A stretch of 64,000 bases of DNA from Rhabditophanes sp. KR3021 (taxonomy: Eukaryota; Nematoda; Chromadorea; Rhabditida; Alloionematidae). The notes beneath the pieces were generated by a model. That model had not been told where the DNA came from. It made no database searches and worked only from the letters and a program-made list of their open reading frames with translations. A program made the position numbers and the translations under genes. The DNA lies in assembly GCA_963281155.1 (NCBI GenBank), contig CAUJLY010000006.1, forward strand, positions 62,001 through 126,000, written 5' to 3'. Below, one piece after another: positions 1 to 10,995 of the stretch (positions are counted from its first letter, which is position 1; each line of letters begins with the position of its first letter).

Positions 1-132
1 ATCAGTCGCCGACGCGTACTGTTTGATGACGGAGTTACGAAAATAATTGAAATCAACAAAATTGAATTGGAAAAAGATGAGGATATGGGTGAGCAATCCA
101 ATACACCAAGAAATTGCGAAGATTTCAATTAA
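1..132 (+). CDS. 3' end of an unidentified gene (partial)
   Basis: The first frame is open from the window edge to a TAA at 130-132 (43 codons) and is followed by an AATAAA-like signal near 157. It is rich in charged residues (for example IEINKIELEKDEDM) and I recognise no family. A GTGAGC at 89-94 could be a splice donor. In that case this would be an upstream exon of the TANC-like gene, but its phase does not match the next exon, so a separate gene end is at least as likely. Confidence 0.3.
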   Translation: MSRRRVLFDDGVTKIIEINKIELEKDEDMGEQSNTPRNCEDFN

Positions 133-1040
133 TTTTTTGTATTTTATGTTTTTCAAATAAACTTTAAATAAATAGACGAGTAATATGTTTAAAAACTTAA
201 AATACTCACCAAGGACACTGGTCTAGACGCAACGCGGCTAGTTTAAATAAATTTACTCAAGGCAAAGACATAAAAAAATGGGAAAAAGAAGCAATAAAAG
301 ATATGAGATGAAACTTAAAATATCATAAAGCCACTAATAAACTTGCCATATGTGATTTTAAAATACAAAAATGGATCAAGGGAAATAAATAAGATAAAAT
401 AAAATAAACTAGGCCAATTCAAGCTTAGTCACACATAGACGATAAATTTCAAACACTAAGCACATATGCAACTTGATTTTTATTAATTTTTTATTTTAGA
501 ATATCACACAACTTTTTACTTTGGAAGACTTCACTGTTCCTTCAGAAATGGATACAATATTTGTGGGAAGAGAATGGTTATTTAAGGAGCTTTATAGAAT
601 GTCTGTTGTTGAAAAGACGCAATATTCGTTAATTGAGGGTGCAAATGGCTCAGGCAAGTCCTCAGCCATTCGACAAATGATTTTGCAGTCGCCATTTTTT
701 TCTAAAAAGGTAAGTTCCGCAATAAAATCTAAACATTATCATCAAATGCTTTAAAATGCTTATCTGCGTTATGTAATTTAAACTAATTAAGCTTAAAATA
801 TGTTAAAACGTATTTTATACATAATCTATACGCTCTATGATGTATTATTAGCACTGATGTGAATGGTACATTGTTTTCTATTGAACAGACCCCCTTCCAA
901 ATTATGCCAACGTAGAGCATCCACCGGAAGTGAGGAATATCAAGTTTGATAATTAGGGTTAATAAGCAAAAAAATTAAATTTTTATAAATTTAAAATCTT
1001 AAAACACCATATCTATCAGAATGAAAATAATAGAACACAT

Positions 1041-1112
1041 GGTCCCGTGATGCAATCGAAGCATATCAGACTCCTAATCTGAAGGTTGCGAGTTCAAGTC
1101 TCGTCGGGATCG
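1041..1112 (+). tRNA. tRNA-Arg (anticodon CCT)
   Basis: A 72-nt cloverleaf lies inside the first intron of the TANC-like gene. The acceptor stem GGTCCCG pairs with CGGGATC (one G-T). The D stem is ATGC/GCAT. The anticodon stem TCAGA/TCTGA closes the loop CTCCTAA, giving anticodon CCT. The T stem GCGAG/CTCGT has loop TTCAAGT. A T5 run at 1121-1125 fits Pol III termination. The D loop is only AATCGAA and lacks the conserved GG, so function is not certain. Confidence 0.8.
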
Positions 1113-2595
1113 TAACAGCCTTTTTGTCTCTGTTAAACACACCAACCGGCTTCACACTAACCAGCCTAGTTATAAAATTGGTATTAATGATATTTTTTAA
1201 TATTTTGCCATATTTAGTTACTTATTGAGGAGGACTTTTAAATTTTGATAAGACATTTTCATAACAGTTTATAAACAGCCATCTAATGTATATTAAAAAT
1301 ATTATCATTGGGTCGCTTAGACTTAAGGAAAAGCATAGTTTTTTTAATAAAAGTAACTGCATCAGCAAAATTAATCGAAACATAGCACATCTTGTAAAGT
1401 TAAAAAAGCACTTTATTTTAAGCTATATAAATTTAAAAAATTGGTTATATTATTTTCAAAATGCAAGTTAATATTTGTTTGATGCTTTTAACATTAAAAA
1501 TTATTTTTATTGAACTTATACCTCTCAAAATAATGTGAAACTGAATGCATCAGATGTATTTACTATAGAGCTTCATCTTACAGTAATTAGAACGAATAAA
1601 ATATCAACTATTATTAGTTACCTAATACAAATAAAAATATAGCTTATTTAAAAAGAAATATAATCTTTAACTGTTTCGATCCAAAAATCAAACTTCTTAA
1701 AACAATATAATGCCATTGAACTTATAATTAAATTCTAATGACATATACTATAATATTAAAAGACGATTTTGTAAATGACTTTTTGATGTAATACATTGAC
1801 TTTAAAAAAATTAAATATTTTATCTTATTTGACATCCAATTTCACGTCTAATAAAGCCTATTAGAGTATTATTAAATTGTTTTGAAGAATTTAAAAAGGT
1901 TCATTAAAACTCGTTGAAAAATATAAAAATAACTTTTTGGCGTCTTAAAAATATTAGAACCAATTTAAGCTCATTTAATTAATTTAACGCAATTTTAGAA
2001 TTCAAATGGAGATACCGTGGATTCTGGAATTGTTCTTGAAACCAATGAATCACCCATCAATAATTTTAACTTGAGCACCAGAAATTATGAGTGGCTGAGA
2101 CAAATAGCTAATCGTGTCGTTGCTTATCACAACTGTCATTTATATTCATCCTACAGTTGTGCAATTCCAGAATTTATTTGCAACCTTACAGCTCAATTGA
2201 CCCAATGCTCACACTTTTCCTCATTACCAAATTATTTATCAAAACCCGAAAATTCTATCTATTTAAATGCTGTCAGTAATCCTACTGAATGTTGCAAACA
2301 TAATCCAATTGAGTTATTTAAAAAAGCTATTTTGGAACCAATTAAATCATTGTGCGATTATTCGAAAGAAGATGTCACTAATTGTTGTATCATCTTGATT
2401 GATTCACTAGATAAGGCAGATTTTCATAGATTGGAAGAAGGTGAATCTCTGGCATGGTTTTTATCTAACATCAGTTCATTTGTTCCACCCTGGATCAGAT
2501 TTATTTTGACATCTACGAATAAAGATGTTTTGTGTGGATTAGATGTGCGTTCGGGTAAGTTTTAATAATGGAACAAGAGTTTAGCAAAAATAAAT

Positions 2596-3650
2596 TTATG
2601 AATTAAAATAAAGAACAAATGGAATAAGAATAGATTTAGCTTTTTTAAGTTTTAGATTATCATCGTGTTTAGCCTTAATTTCACCGTCCGACAGACGTGG
2701 TCTTTTATATTTAGAGGTATTTTTCATATCTCTGTTCCTCGAACCAGCTAAATAATCTGCATTCCAGTTCTTTGAGAACAATTTGTCCTCCTTTAGAAAC
2801 AACTTTGTACAACCTTCCCTTTATTTTCATTTAAATCTTCTTATTTTTTGTCATAATGTGCCTTTTGACAACTTATTTGATTGATTTCACATGGCAGCCA
2901 CCCGTTTCTACGCTTATGCATATTGTTTCCATCAAACAAATAAGCTTTTGATGAAGCATGGTAGAAGGCTTCTTCGAATAAGAACAGTGTTGAAGGTAGT
3001 CTAGCTTCGTCAAAAGTGTCACATAGATGAAATTCTGTAAAATAGTAAGTGTAGGCAGCTTCATCCTTTATCTATCACACGTTTAGTTCCAACTTTCTTT
3101 TTGATAGCACTTAACAAACTTTCCTCATCTTTTAAGTTGTTCCAACCACTGTAACTCTACTTTTCATTAACCACTCTCCTATCTTCGATCGTAAGTTTCA
3201 TTTGCCAAATTATTGAATTCTATGTCATGAAGTTTTGAAAAAAACACTGGCTGTGCCTTTTTACCTCCATCTACATTAAAGCAGCAATTTCCTTGAACAC
3301 TTTCTTCCTTTTTGATCGACAATATTTCTACATCTTCACAAGCACCTCCAGCATCAAAAATTCGATATTTATTCTCTCTTTCCACATTTGTCGATCTATC
3401 TGTCCTTAATGCAAACAGAGGTATGTTCGATTTTTCAAAATGTTGACAGAATCTTTTATCTACAATCTTTTTATTAATAGACTTTTCCCGATACTTAGCA
3501 ACGTTACAATTTTTCTCTAAAGCAATGCACAATGATATCTTCTGCATCCTTATAGAACAAGAACAATTCATTTAAGAGTGTTTTTCTACTTCTTAAGTCT
3601 CCATTCAAAGCTCTATCAATTCCAACAAACGCCCTTCTATGTATTCTTGA
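2596..3650 (-). pseudogene. Decayed coding sequence inserted in the TANC-like intron
   Basis: On the minus strand, coding-like stretches in different frames follow one another. The stretch near 3650-3540 reads RRAFVGIDRALNGDLRSRK and on to a run ending IIVHCF, then the frame changes. A 130-residue open stretch follows at 3571-3179, then one including DEAAYTYYFTEFHLCDTFDE near 3060-2990, then 2802-2596. Several stops and frameshifts separate them. I cannot assign a family; a transposon-derived ORF is likely because it lies antisense within another gene's intron. Confidence 0.3.
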
Positions 3651-4805
3651 TGTGTTGTTTTAAAAACAGCATAAATTGATAAAAAATGGACAAAACAGCA
3701 TCTTAAATTGTCAAACATGACTAGTTATTTAAATTAATTCATTCTAAATTTCTCGAAAAGGTTTAAATTGGTACAAAATCATTATTTATATGTTAAAAAG
3801 TAAGCTAATAGTAGGCGTCTATTACTAAAAGGGACTATATAAACATTTTACATATTACAAAATATTAATGTACAATATTTTCAGTTCGCTGTTTTGATAG
3901 CATCACTGAGGCCATTGAAATTTAATGAATTACTTAAAATGTTAAATGCTGGCTCAGATGTTCCATACTTGACGGAAGATAATTTAACCCAATTGCTAGC
4001 TTCGATGATTCCATTAATTTCGAGATTAAATAATGATTCTGTAATCATATCTCATCAAACATTTAGAGAGTGGATAATTAAATGCGCTGGACAATCTGAT
4101 TATGTTGTTGATGTTAGATATGGGCACATTTTGCATGCTCTCAGTTGTGTCCGGCAGTGTAATAATATTTCAAGCGATCAAGTGTTTGAATTGGCGCATC
4201 ATTTACTTAAGGCTAACCCTCATAAATATATGAAAAATAATATTGGGGAAGACATGCCGAATGGAAGAGATAGTCAGTTGTTATGGCTTCAAATGGCAGC
4301 TAATAGCAGCATTAAGACGGTTTTGTTATATCCAAAGAATACAATTTATCCTAATTCCAAAGTTTCACGTTTATTATTGTTAGCTGACGCAGATGCAAAT
4401 GTATCTTGGCCTCATAATCAAGAACCTCTTATAATATCGTATGCAAAAACAAATAACACTACAATGATTGATTTATTATTGAAATTTGGTGCTGATGTAG
4501 AATGCAAAACATCAAATGGAACTTCTCCATTAATAGAAGCTGGTAAATATTAACTTCATATTTGAACATCAAAGTAAAGTTTTTATTATTTTTAAATAAG
4601 TAATTAAACATTATTAATGATTTTGAAAAGTAAGACCACATTTGATTAATAAAAAATATCAATAATGGCATTAAATAACAATTATCAAACTGCATATAAA
4701 CAAATTTAGCAATTCATACATTTAACATTTTTTTTTGCTTATCAATTTTAAAGTCAAATTATCTTTCCTTGATAACAAATATGTCTATAAAAACCATATT
4801 ATTTA

Positions 4806-5442
4806 ATGAAATGATTGGCTTTTGTAATTTTATTTATTTCAATATGTCATTGTGATGCTAAACAATTATGGTGCTATAATTATATGTCAAATATGGAGAT
4901 GCTTGGCCAAATTAACAAAATTCCTTCTTTAGTTTTGAGTTCTCCAAACAATCCATGTATTAATGCCACTGTTGTTGTTGACAAAAAATAGGATATATAA
5001 GTTCTACATTTGAATCATTTCAAAAGTTTATAAAGTTCACTTATAATGTTGAAATAAGTAATGATATTGTAGGTTAAGTAAAATGATGTGTTTATATTTT
5101 TAATTGCAGAATGTAGCTTCTTCAACAAGAAAGTATTTGAAACCTTTAACAACATCTTTGAAAACATATACTGATTATTGTACCTGTTATAGTAATGCTT
5201 GTAATATGGGTGCTGGACCAAAAACAATAAATTGTTTATCTCAAAGAAAAGGCTTACATTTTTTTAAGTTGAACGACAAGTATGGTGATGTAGAGCAATG
5301 TGTTGATCCAAATGACGTTTGCATTACTGCGACAGGAAATACTTCATATTCCACTGTTGTTTACAAAGGATGTTTAGGAAACTTAAAGAGTAACAGAAAT
5401 ATACCCAGGCCAGGAAAACAGGGGCAAAAAGAAAAATTATAA
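4806..5442 (+). pseudogene. Ly6/three-finger-like secreted protein, start codon region broken
   Basis: Exon 1 reads ATG AAA TGA at 4806-4814, then in the same frame a clear signal peptide (LAFVILFISICHCDA) and a cysteine-bearing segment (LWCYNYM, PCINATVVV). The last exon, from about 5110 to the TAA ending at 5442, carries DYCTCYSNACNMG, like the CC..CN terminus of a three-finger domain. A second cysteine set follows (INCLSQRKG, QCVDPNDVC, YKGCLGN). The spacing suggests two Ly6/uPAR-type domains. The TGA at codon 3 would stop translation unless another start is used. The exon junction between about 4980 and 5110 is not certain. A remnant of a paralogue's 3' end lies at 8685-8760. Confidence 0.4.
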
Positions 5443-6010
5443 ATAATCTCTAGAATATTCATGGCTTGTTTTGGTAAATTATTAAGTATATTTGGTTAAT
5501 AACGTATTATTATTCTTTTTAATATCTCGATTTTTTAGTTTAAGTTATTTACCAATTTAATGGTTATACTTTTTGTTGATCATACAGCTATTATAAATAT
5601 CAAACTAAATATAGGAATAATAATTTAGTTTAAATCATTTGTAGATCCAACATTAAAAAAGTTTTAAACTGTCTAAAATATAACAACAAATAGTTAAAAT
5701 AGTATGTTGGTGAGCAAGTATATTTTTAAATAATACATATTGATAAACCCAATGAGATTAAAATGAGACTACATAATTTTTATAATTGCAAACTGACGAA
5801 CATTTATTATTATATTGATTGCTTTAATTTTTTGTGTACTTTCACATTCCAATACAATTACAAAGTCGCTTATGGAATTATCGGAAAATTGACATTTCCA
5901 TTTCCATAGTAATTAATTGTAAACAAATTAGTCTAATTGTTAATTAAAAGTGTAGGCTATTATTGTATTTGCTATAAATCAAGTAACTCTTATTTATTTA
6001 TGGCTCTGAA
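5443..6010 (+). other. Intergenic, AT-rich
   Basis: This stretch is AT-rich with no convincing ORF, RNA gene or repeat. It holds the 3' flank of the three-finger-like gene and the 5' flank of the first GST copy. Confidence 0.5.
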
Positions 6011-6630
6011 ATGTCTTCACCAAATTCTTACAAACTTATTTATTTTGATAGGTATTTAAGAGGAGAACCTACTCGCCTAGTCTTTGCATATGTTGCCATC
6101 AAATTTGAAGACAGTCGTATTTCAAATGATGAATAGAAACTTATTAAGGCTGATCAACCTTGTCAACAAATTCCTGTTCTTATTGTTAACAAGACAATTA
6201 AAATTGCCCAAACTCCGGCAATTCTCACTTACCTTGGTTCTCAATTTAATTTGTTAGGAAGCAATCAAATTGAAAGAGCCAATATTCTTGAACGTTTACT
6301 TGGTCTTGTTGATTTGTTATCTACTATTAAGCATACTTTTGTAGGAAAAGATCCAAAAGATATTGTTGAAAATTTGAGAGAATTAATTGATGTCGAAATT
6401 GCTGGATTTCTTAAAAATTACAACAAATTTTATGCTAGCAATAATAGTGTTTATTTAGTTGGAAAAAATTTATCTATTGCTGACATTGCAATCATTCATT
6501 GGGTTTGGTTTTTTAAAAAAAATATCATGTCGAAATTACTCCTTACCCTCCTTTAAAGAAGGCATTTGATTTTTTATTAAGTAACAAAGATATAAAGAAT
6601 TATCTTAAAACAAGGAAAGACAATGACTGG
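6011..6630 (+). pseudogene. Sigma-class glutathione S-transferase, pseudogene copy 1
   Basis: The sequence starts MSSPNSYKLIYFDRYLRGEP, with the catalytic-type tyrosine in KLIYFD, and continues through QQIPVLIVN, the thioredoxin-fold glutathione-site signature. It reaches the C-terminal helical domain (YLVGKNLSIADIAI, equivalent to VGDKLTVADLAL in the intact neighbour). Two lesions are visible. A TAG at 6134-6136 sits where family members have tryptophan (DEWK). A frame change at the A8 run 6515-6522 is followed by the expected C-terminal tail in the next frame (ending KTRKDNDW). It is one of three tandem GSTs. Confidence 0.85.
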
Positions 6631-6963
6631 AATTATATATACTTGTACTATATTTTTGAGAATATATACATAAATAAACTTTCTTTGGATTTAATTTGTT
6701 CCATTTTTGTGATACTTCTATTTTATACTATTCTTGGAAGAATATTTAACGCACACTTGCAGCGAAGCATATAATCTAAAGTAGACTCTAATTAGCAATA
6801 ATAATTCACTACCTTACATTTTGTTGTAGTAAATAAAGTAAAAAAGTGAATATGAATTGACCAGTTGGGATTGGTGTGTTTAATTTGTGTTTTTTACGTA
6901 ACAAAAACACATATTATCGCACACTTTTTGTGTCATATCTCAACTTTTACATACTGCGTTTGA

Positions 6964-6971
6964 TATAAATA
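6964..6971 (+). promoter_or_regulatory. TATA box of the intact GST
   Basis: TATAAATA. A start site about 30 bases downstream would fall near 6995. That favours the ATG at 7052 over the upstream in-frame ATG at 6989. Confidence 0.55.
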
Positions 6972-7051
6972 GAGGAAACATAAACATAATGAGCACATTC
7001 ATTCATTCCCTTACTCATACATATTGTTATTTTACATTGCGGAAGAACAAC

Positions 7052-7654
7052 ATGCCTAACTTGATGAAATTGTACTATTTTGACACTGAAGGTTACGGTG
7101 AAGTATCACGTTTAATTTTCAAATTTGCCAATGTTCCATTTGAAGATGTTAGAATTCCAAAAACAGATTGGCCAGCCATGAAAAATGAACCAAGATTCCT
7201 TACTCAACAAATTCCTATTTTGGAATTAGCAAATGGAAAAATTTTGGGTGAATCTAAGGCTATCCAATACTATCTTGGTAAACTATATAGATTTATGGGA
7301 AAAGATGTCTTTGAAGATGCAAAGATTCAACAATACGTCTTTGGATTAGATGATAATGGTGGAGCTGGTAAGGCTATAATGCTTGAAACTGATCTAGCAA
7401 AGAAAGCAGAGTTGGCCAAGGCTTTCTATGTCAACGTTGTCGTCAACATACTTCAAAACTACACCAAATTCCTCAACGAAAATGGCAATAATGGCCATCT
7501 TGTTGGAGATAAACTTACAGTTGCCGACCTTGCCCTGTATCAAGCATTAAAAACCTTTATGCTCTTTAACATTCCAATTGAAAATGAATTTCCAATCTTA
7601 AGCCAATTTTTAGTTAACATGAAAGAAAAAGTTGCAAAACTTAGTCATGCTTAA
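7052..7654 (+). CDS. Sigma-class glutathione S-transferase (intact)
   Basis: The 200-residue single-exon protein conjugates glutathione to electrophiles or acts as a prostaglandin-synthase-type GST; nematodes have many. The N-terminal thioredoxin-like half begins MPNLMKLYYFD, with the catalytic-type tyrosine near residue 8. It includes the cis-proline strand QQIPILELANGK and the gamma-glutamyl contact ESKAIQYYL. The C-terminal helical half carries LVGDKLTVADLALYQ, the N-capping/hydrophobic-staple region. Length matches the family (200-208). An in-frame ATG at 6989 would add 21 residues but lies at or before the predicted transcription start. It is flanked by two dead paralogues in the same orientation. 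Confidence 0.9.
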   Translation: MPNLMKLYYFDTEGYGEVSRLIFKFANVPFEDVRIPKTDWPAMKNEPRFLTQQIPILELANGKILGESKAIQYYLGKLYRFMGKDVFEDAKIQQYVFGLDDNGGAGKAIMLETDLAKKAELAKAFYVNVVVNILQNYTKFLNENGNNGHLVGDKLTVADLALYQALKTFMLFNIPIENEFPILSQFLVNMKEKVAKLSHA

Positions 7655-7940
7655 TTACTTAATACTATACAATATTACTATGTTCATTTGACTGGTCCCT
7701 TTGTAACTATGTTAAGCAGATAATAAATAATTTCAGCAATCCTAATCTTTGAATTATTGTATTTTTTAGAGCACGTACACACATATAGGTATTCATTCAA
7801 AATATATTTATGTAAAATATGTGACACTACCGCTAAATATCTATAATACTCACTTTCTGTGTACATATAGTGATAGAGTGTAAAAAAATTGTTTATTGAA
7901 TTTGTTGTTTGTTTGTCGTTTGCGGCCACTTTCACTCGCG

Positions 7941-7948
7941 TATAAAAG
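7941..7948 (+). promoter_or_regulatory. TATA box of GST pseudogene copy 3
   Basis: TATAAAAG, 56 bases before the ATG at 8004. It is preserved although the coding region is broken. Confidence 0.5.
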
Positions 7949-8003
7949 GAACCAACAAACTCATTTTAATTCATTTTAGATTACCGATATAAATAAAATA
8001 GAA

Positions 8004-8650
8004 ATGGTTGGAGAACTTTCTAATGTTGTTGTCAATTATTTTGACTTAATGGGCTTTGTTATTACAAACATTTATAGGGAGAAGTCATCAGAATTTTGCT
8101 TGCTTATGCTGGATAAAAGTTTGAAGACAACAGACTCAATCATGATCTCATTCATGATGCTGCTAACTGGGCCGCCATCAAGAAAAAGATGACTCTCCCA
8201 TTCGGACAAATGCCAACATTGGACTTTAAAATTGATGGAAAAAGGAAACTATCGCTCAGTCACGAGCTATCGAATTTTTCTTGGCTGCTCATTTTGGTCT
8301 TTTGCCAAAATGTGATGTTGGAAACGCCAAAGTTCTCCAATACTTACTTGGAATCGATAACATGTCTTCCAACTTCAGACCAGTCTACATGGAACAAGAC
8401 CCAGAAAAGAAAATTGAGCTTATGAAGATTATGGTTAATGATCATATCAAACCATTTTTGGTTCGTTATAACAAGTTCTTGAAAAACAATGGAAGTGGTT
8501 GGCTTGTATCAATTTTTGTGGCTTGTAACCAAGAGACTCAATCTTGACATCTCTATCGACTACCCACAACTCAACACATTTTTCGTAGCCATTGGCAACG
8601 ATGAAAAGATTAAGAAATACATTGACAACAGAAAAGACACTCAATGGTAA
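8004..8650 (+). pseudogene. Sigma-class glutathione S-transferase, pseudogene copy 3
   Basis: GST segments occur in three frames. The start has NYFDLMGF; the middle has FGQMPTLDFKIDGK, the substrate-binding strand. The helical half runs from about 8281 (AAHFGLLPKCDVGNAKVLQY) to GSGWLV. A final segment of 8539-8650 ends KKYIDNRKDTQW with TAA. The ADLA capping region expected after GWLV is missing, so a small deletion accompanies the frameshifts. It resembles the intact GST at 7052, with a retained TATA box. Confidence 0.8.
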
Positions 8651-8684
8651 ATAAATAATTCATACAATATCTGATAACAATTGC

Positions 8685-8800
8685 CGCGGCAGGTATATTT
8701 CTCTATGTTCCATGGAAATCAACCTATCCCACGAAAACAAGCCCAAAGAAGAAAATATATAAATAATTTCTAAAATATTTATGGTTTATTGTTATTTTAA
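8685..8800 (+). pseudogene. 3' remnant of a three-finger-like paralogue
   Basis: GNQPIPRKQAQRRK, followed by an AAATAATTTCTAAAATATTTATGG-like tail, parallels the end and 3' flank of the gene at 5104-5442 (NRNIPRPGKQGQ and its flank). Only the last few codons and 3' untranslated region remain. At 9141 a short signal-peptide-like run interrupted by TAA (MNKVTILVLA stop) may be another scrap. Confidence 0.4.
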
Positions 8801-9443
8801 ATAATTAGTTTGTATTTTAACATTTCTAATTTTTGTTGGGTATAACTGATGTAAAAAAGACATCTAAATTACTTGATATTTAAATTAAAATCAAGGGGAT
8901 GTTGTGAAAATAATTTTATAACCTAGTTTATATAGCAACTATCACTAAAAATACAAACTGTTTTATCAGGAAGTTTAATATATACAAGAGATAATGACAT
9001 AAATAAAATATTTTTATACGTATTTACAAAGTGATAGTTGATATAAATTATCAAAGTAAATGAATTACTATTCTATGTTTCTTATGATTATAGTTTTTAA
9101 AAGGATCAAAAGCAATCAAATTATTTTCACAGTTTAATAATGAACAAAGTTACTATTTTAGTCCTGGCTTAACTCTCATTCTGTTTGTATATTACAATTT
9201 CATAAAAGTGCTTTTATTTTACACGTTTACCAATTTATTTATTAAGAAAAGACCGAAGGATTTTGCTTTTTTACATTAGTTGCAACCAACGAAAATTGGA
9301 AATGTTAGAATACGAAATAATTATTAAACATAACAATAAACCAAAACAAACCATGCAAAAGTAGATGCAAGAGTTGCATGACTACTTGATAATAATTAAA
9401 AGAGATATAAGTATTATTTATATGCATTACTAGAGCTAAAAAT

Positions 9444-9563
9444 CCTTCGGTACCTAAGTGGGGGTCGTCCCTTGAGGCTTCGCCTCTGCGATCCTCCAAT
9501 TTCTAATTTAGTCCTAACATATGACACTTCGTGGGCTCGCACCGCTCGCGGACAGTCACACTT
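9444..9563 (+). repeat. Dispersed repeat A, copy 1
   Basis: About 120 bases are nearly identical to 29754-29872. The repeat contains a perfect hairpin GAGGCTTCGCCTC (9474-9486), and its right part, with GACACTTCGTGG and GACAGTCACAC, has diverged. It lies just beyond the 3' end of the MULE remnant. No protein coding is evident. Confidence 0.7.
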
Positions 9564-9629
9564 TATGTATTTAAAAAAGTTAAGTTGGAATCAGTTTATT
9601 AATAAAAAAGGGAGTTGGTTAAGGTTAGA

Positions 9630-10995
9630 ATTTTAAGAAAGAGGACAATCTAAAAAGGTATTCAATTGCTTCTGTTTCATCAAAATCTTTCACCATTTTC
9701 ATTATGTTTTGGTCTTTGAGCATATATTTTTGGAATATAATTTTACAGCTTCTCCGTAGTCAATTCTATTTATGTCCAAATTAGTTAATATTTGTTGTAT
9801 CTTTAGATATTCGACAAGTTCAAATAATGTGGGATGTGGCTTTTTTCATCATTGATTTAAAGGAGTTGTGAAAACCCTCGGAATGGTTGTTTGTTCTATT
9901 GAAAGTCTGCTCTGTACCATTATAATGATTCCACCAAATTAGTTGAAATATGCCACTACTTTTTCCACGTCCAATCCATGTCGTTCTAAAGTATTTAACA
10001 AATTCATCGTTACATTTCTTAGCCAGAATTTCAAAATACGGTCTTACTTGATTAAGTGGGACCAGAGCCAAACTCATGAACATCTTTAACGTTTTAGCAC
10101 ATTCTTCGTCATCCTTGTAAAGTGTTGATAAACCATTACTTTGAATTGCCCGCCAGATCGCTTGAGAATAGTGATAATGACAACCAGCAATTCTAATGTT
10201 GTTGAAACAATGTTCCAAGGCTTTTACAATCGCCAATTCAAAATCACAAGACATGGAGTTCATTTTTCTATTATTTCCGAAAACTGCCGTTAAAATTTGA
10301 ATATAACTTTTTTTGTCTTTCTTTTCCATTAGGCAAAAAGCAAGAGGAAAGAACTTATCTTTAAACTGTCTGTGAATTGTTACCATCTGATAGAATAAAT
10401 CTGGAGAACATCGAAATGTTCCATCTATAGCACAGTTCGCAGATTCTCTTAAAATTTCAATATTTTTTTTGTTGCAAAAATTAGTGTTCTTTGTGGTTGA
10501 TTGTCTTTTCCATCTTCAATACAACTCTCATTTTTTGAATCAAAGAATAAGAAATTTACATTATTTTCTAAATTCTTTTCTTTATCCGATAGTATGTAAT
10601 CGTGGTACAGTCGGGATCTCATTACAAATTTTCCACATAGATTGATTAGACGGTAATTTAGATTGAATATGAGGTAAGGTTTTATTTACTCCTTTGGAAA
10701 TTAAGACACGTGGCTTTGATTCAGATGTCAAGACTGAGTCGTATATTTTGCGTCTAACAGTTTCCGCGTTTACTTCATCAAAGTCACCTGCATGTGAATG
10801 TTGTGTTCCTTCAGTGAATATGTTGTTAAAGAGGATTCCACTACCTTTACATGACAATCTTGTACGGCTTTCTTCACACCGGTAGGATGTACTTCCATTG
10901 ACAAGATCCCTTGATTTATAATAGAAATATCCTTTAAGAGCAAGTTTTTGGGATCCCTTTCTTTGGCCAGATACAAAATGATGAACTGTCTCCAT
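9630..10995 (-). mobile_element. Decayed FLYWCH-MULE (Mutator-like) transposase
   Basis: The minus strand begins at 10995 with a FLYWCH zinc-finger pattern (LKGYFYYKSRD, SYRCEESRTRLSCKG, HSHAGD). It then continues in other frames with a linker, CAIDGTFRCSPDLFYQMVT and a MULE transposase core. The core has FPLAFCLMEKK, CDFELAIVKAL (acidic catalytic D region), IAGCHYHYSQAIWR (the CxxH element) and NNHSEGFHN. Frameshifts lie near 10590 and at an A8 run near 10466, and again near 9825 and 9730. The element cannot encode a full transposase as written. I did not find clear terminal inverted repeats. Confidence 0.8.

Larger units (their letters stand above)
500..4542 (+). pseudogene. TANC-like P-loop/ankyrin gene, exons only, incomplete
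   Basis: Three exon blocks match successive parts of TANC1/TANC2/rolling-pebbles scaffold proteins. Block 500-709 has the entry motif FVGREWLF and a Walker A loop EGANGSGKSS. Block 1999-2554 has the Walker B-like strand IILIDSLDKADFH and the following PPWIRFILTS, close to the TANC pattern. Block 3885-4542 has the LNAGSD, SHQTFREWI and KVSRLLLLADADANV region, then one ankyrin-like unit. Splice sites are good at 709/710, 1998/1999, 2554/2555, 3884/3885 and 4542/4543. However, block 2 ends in phase 1 while block 3 starts in phase 0. About 100 residues found between these parts in animal TANCs are absent, and no further ankyrin or TPR exons follow. Known family role: postsynaptic or myoblast scaffold. 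I infer a truncated or dying copy, or a gene whose missing exons were replaced by the insertion at 2600-3650. Confidence 0.6.

Noticed and set aside
6989..7051. Upstream in-frame start for the intact GST
   Set aside because: It lies at or before the start site predicted from the TATA box, and the extra 21 residues have no counterpart in GSTs.
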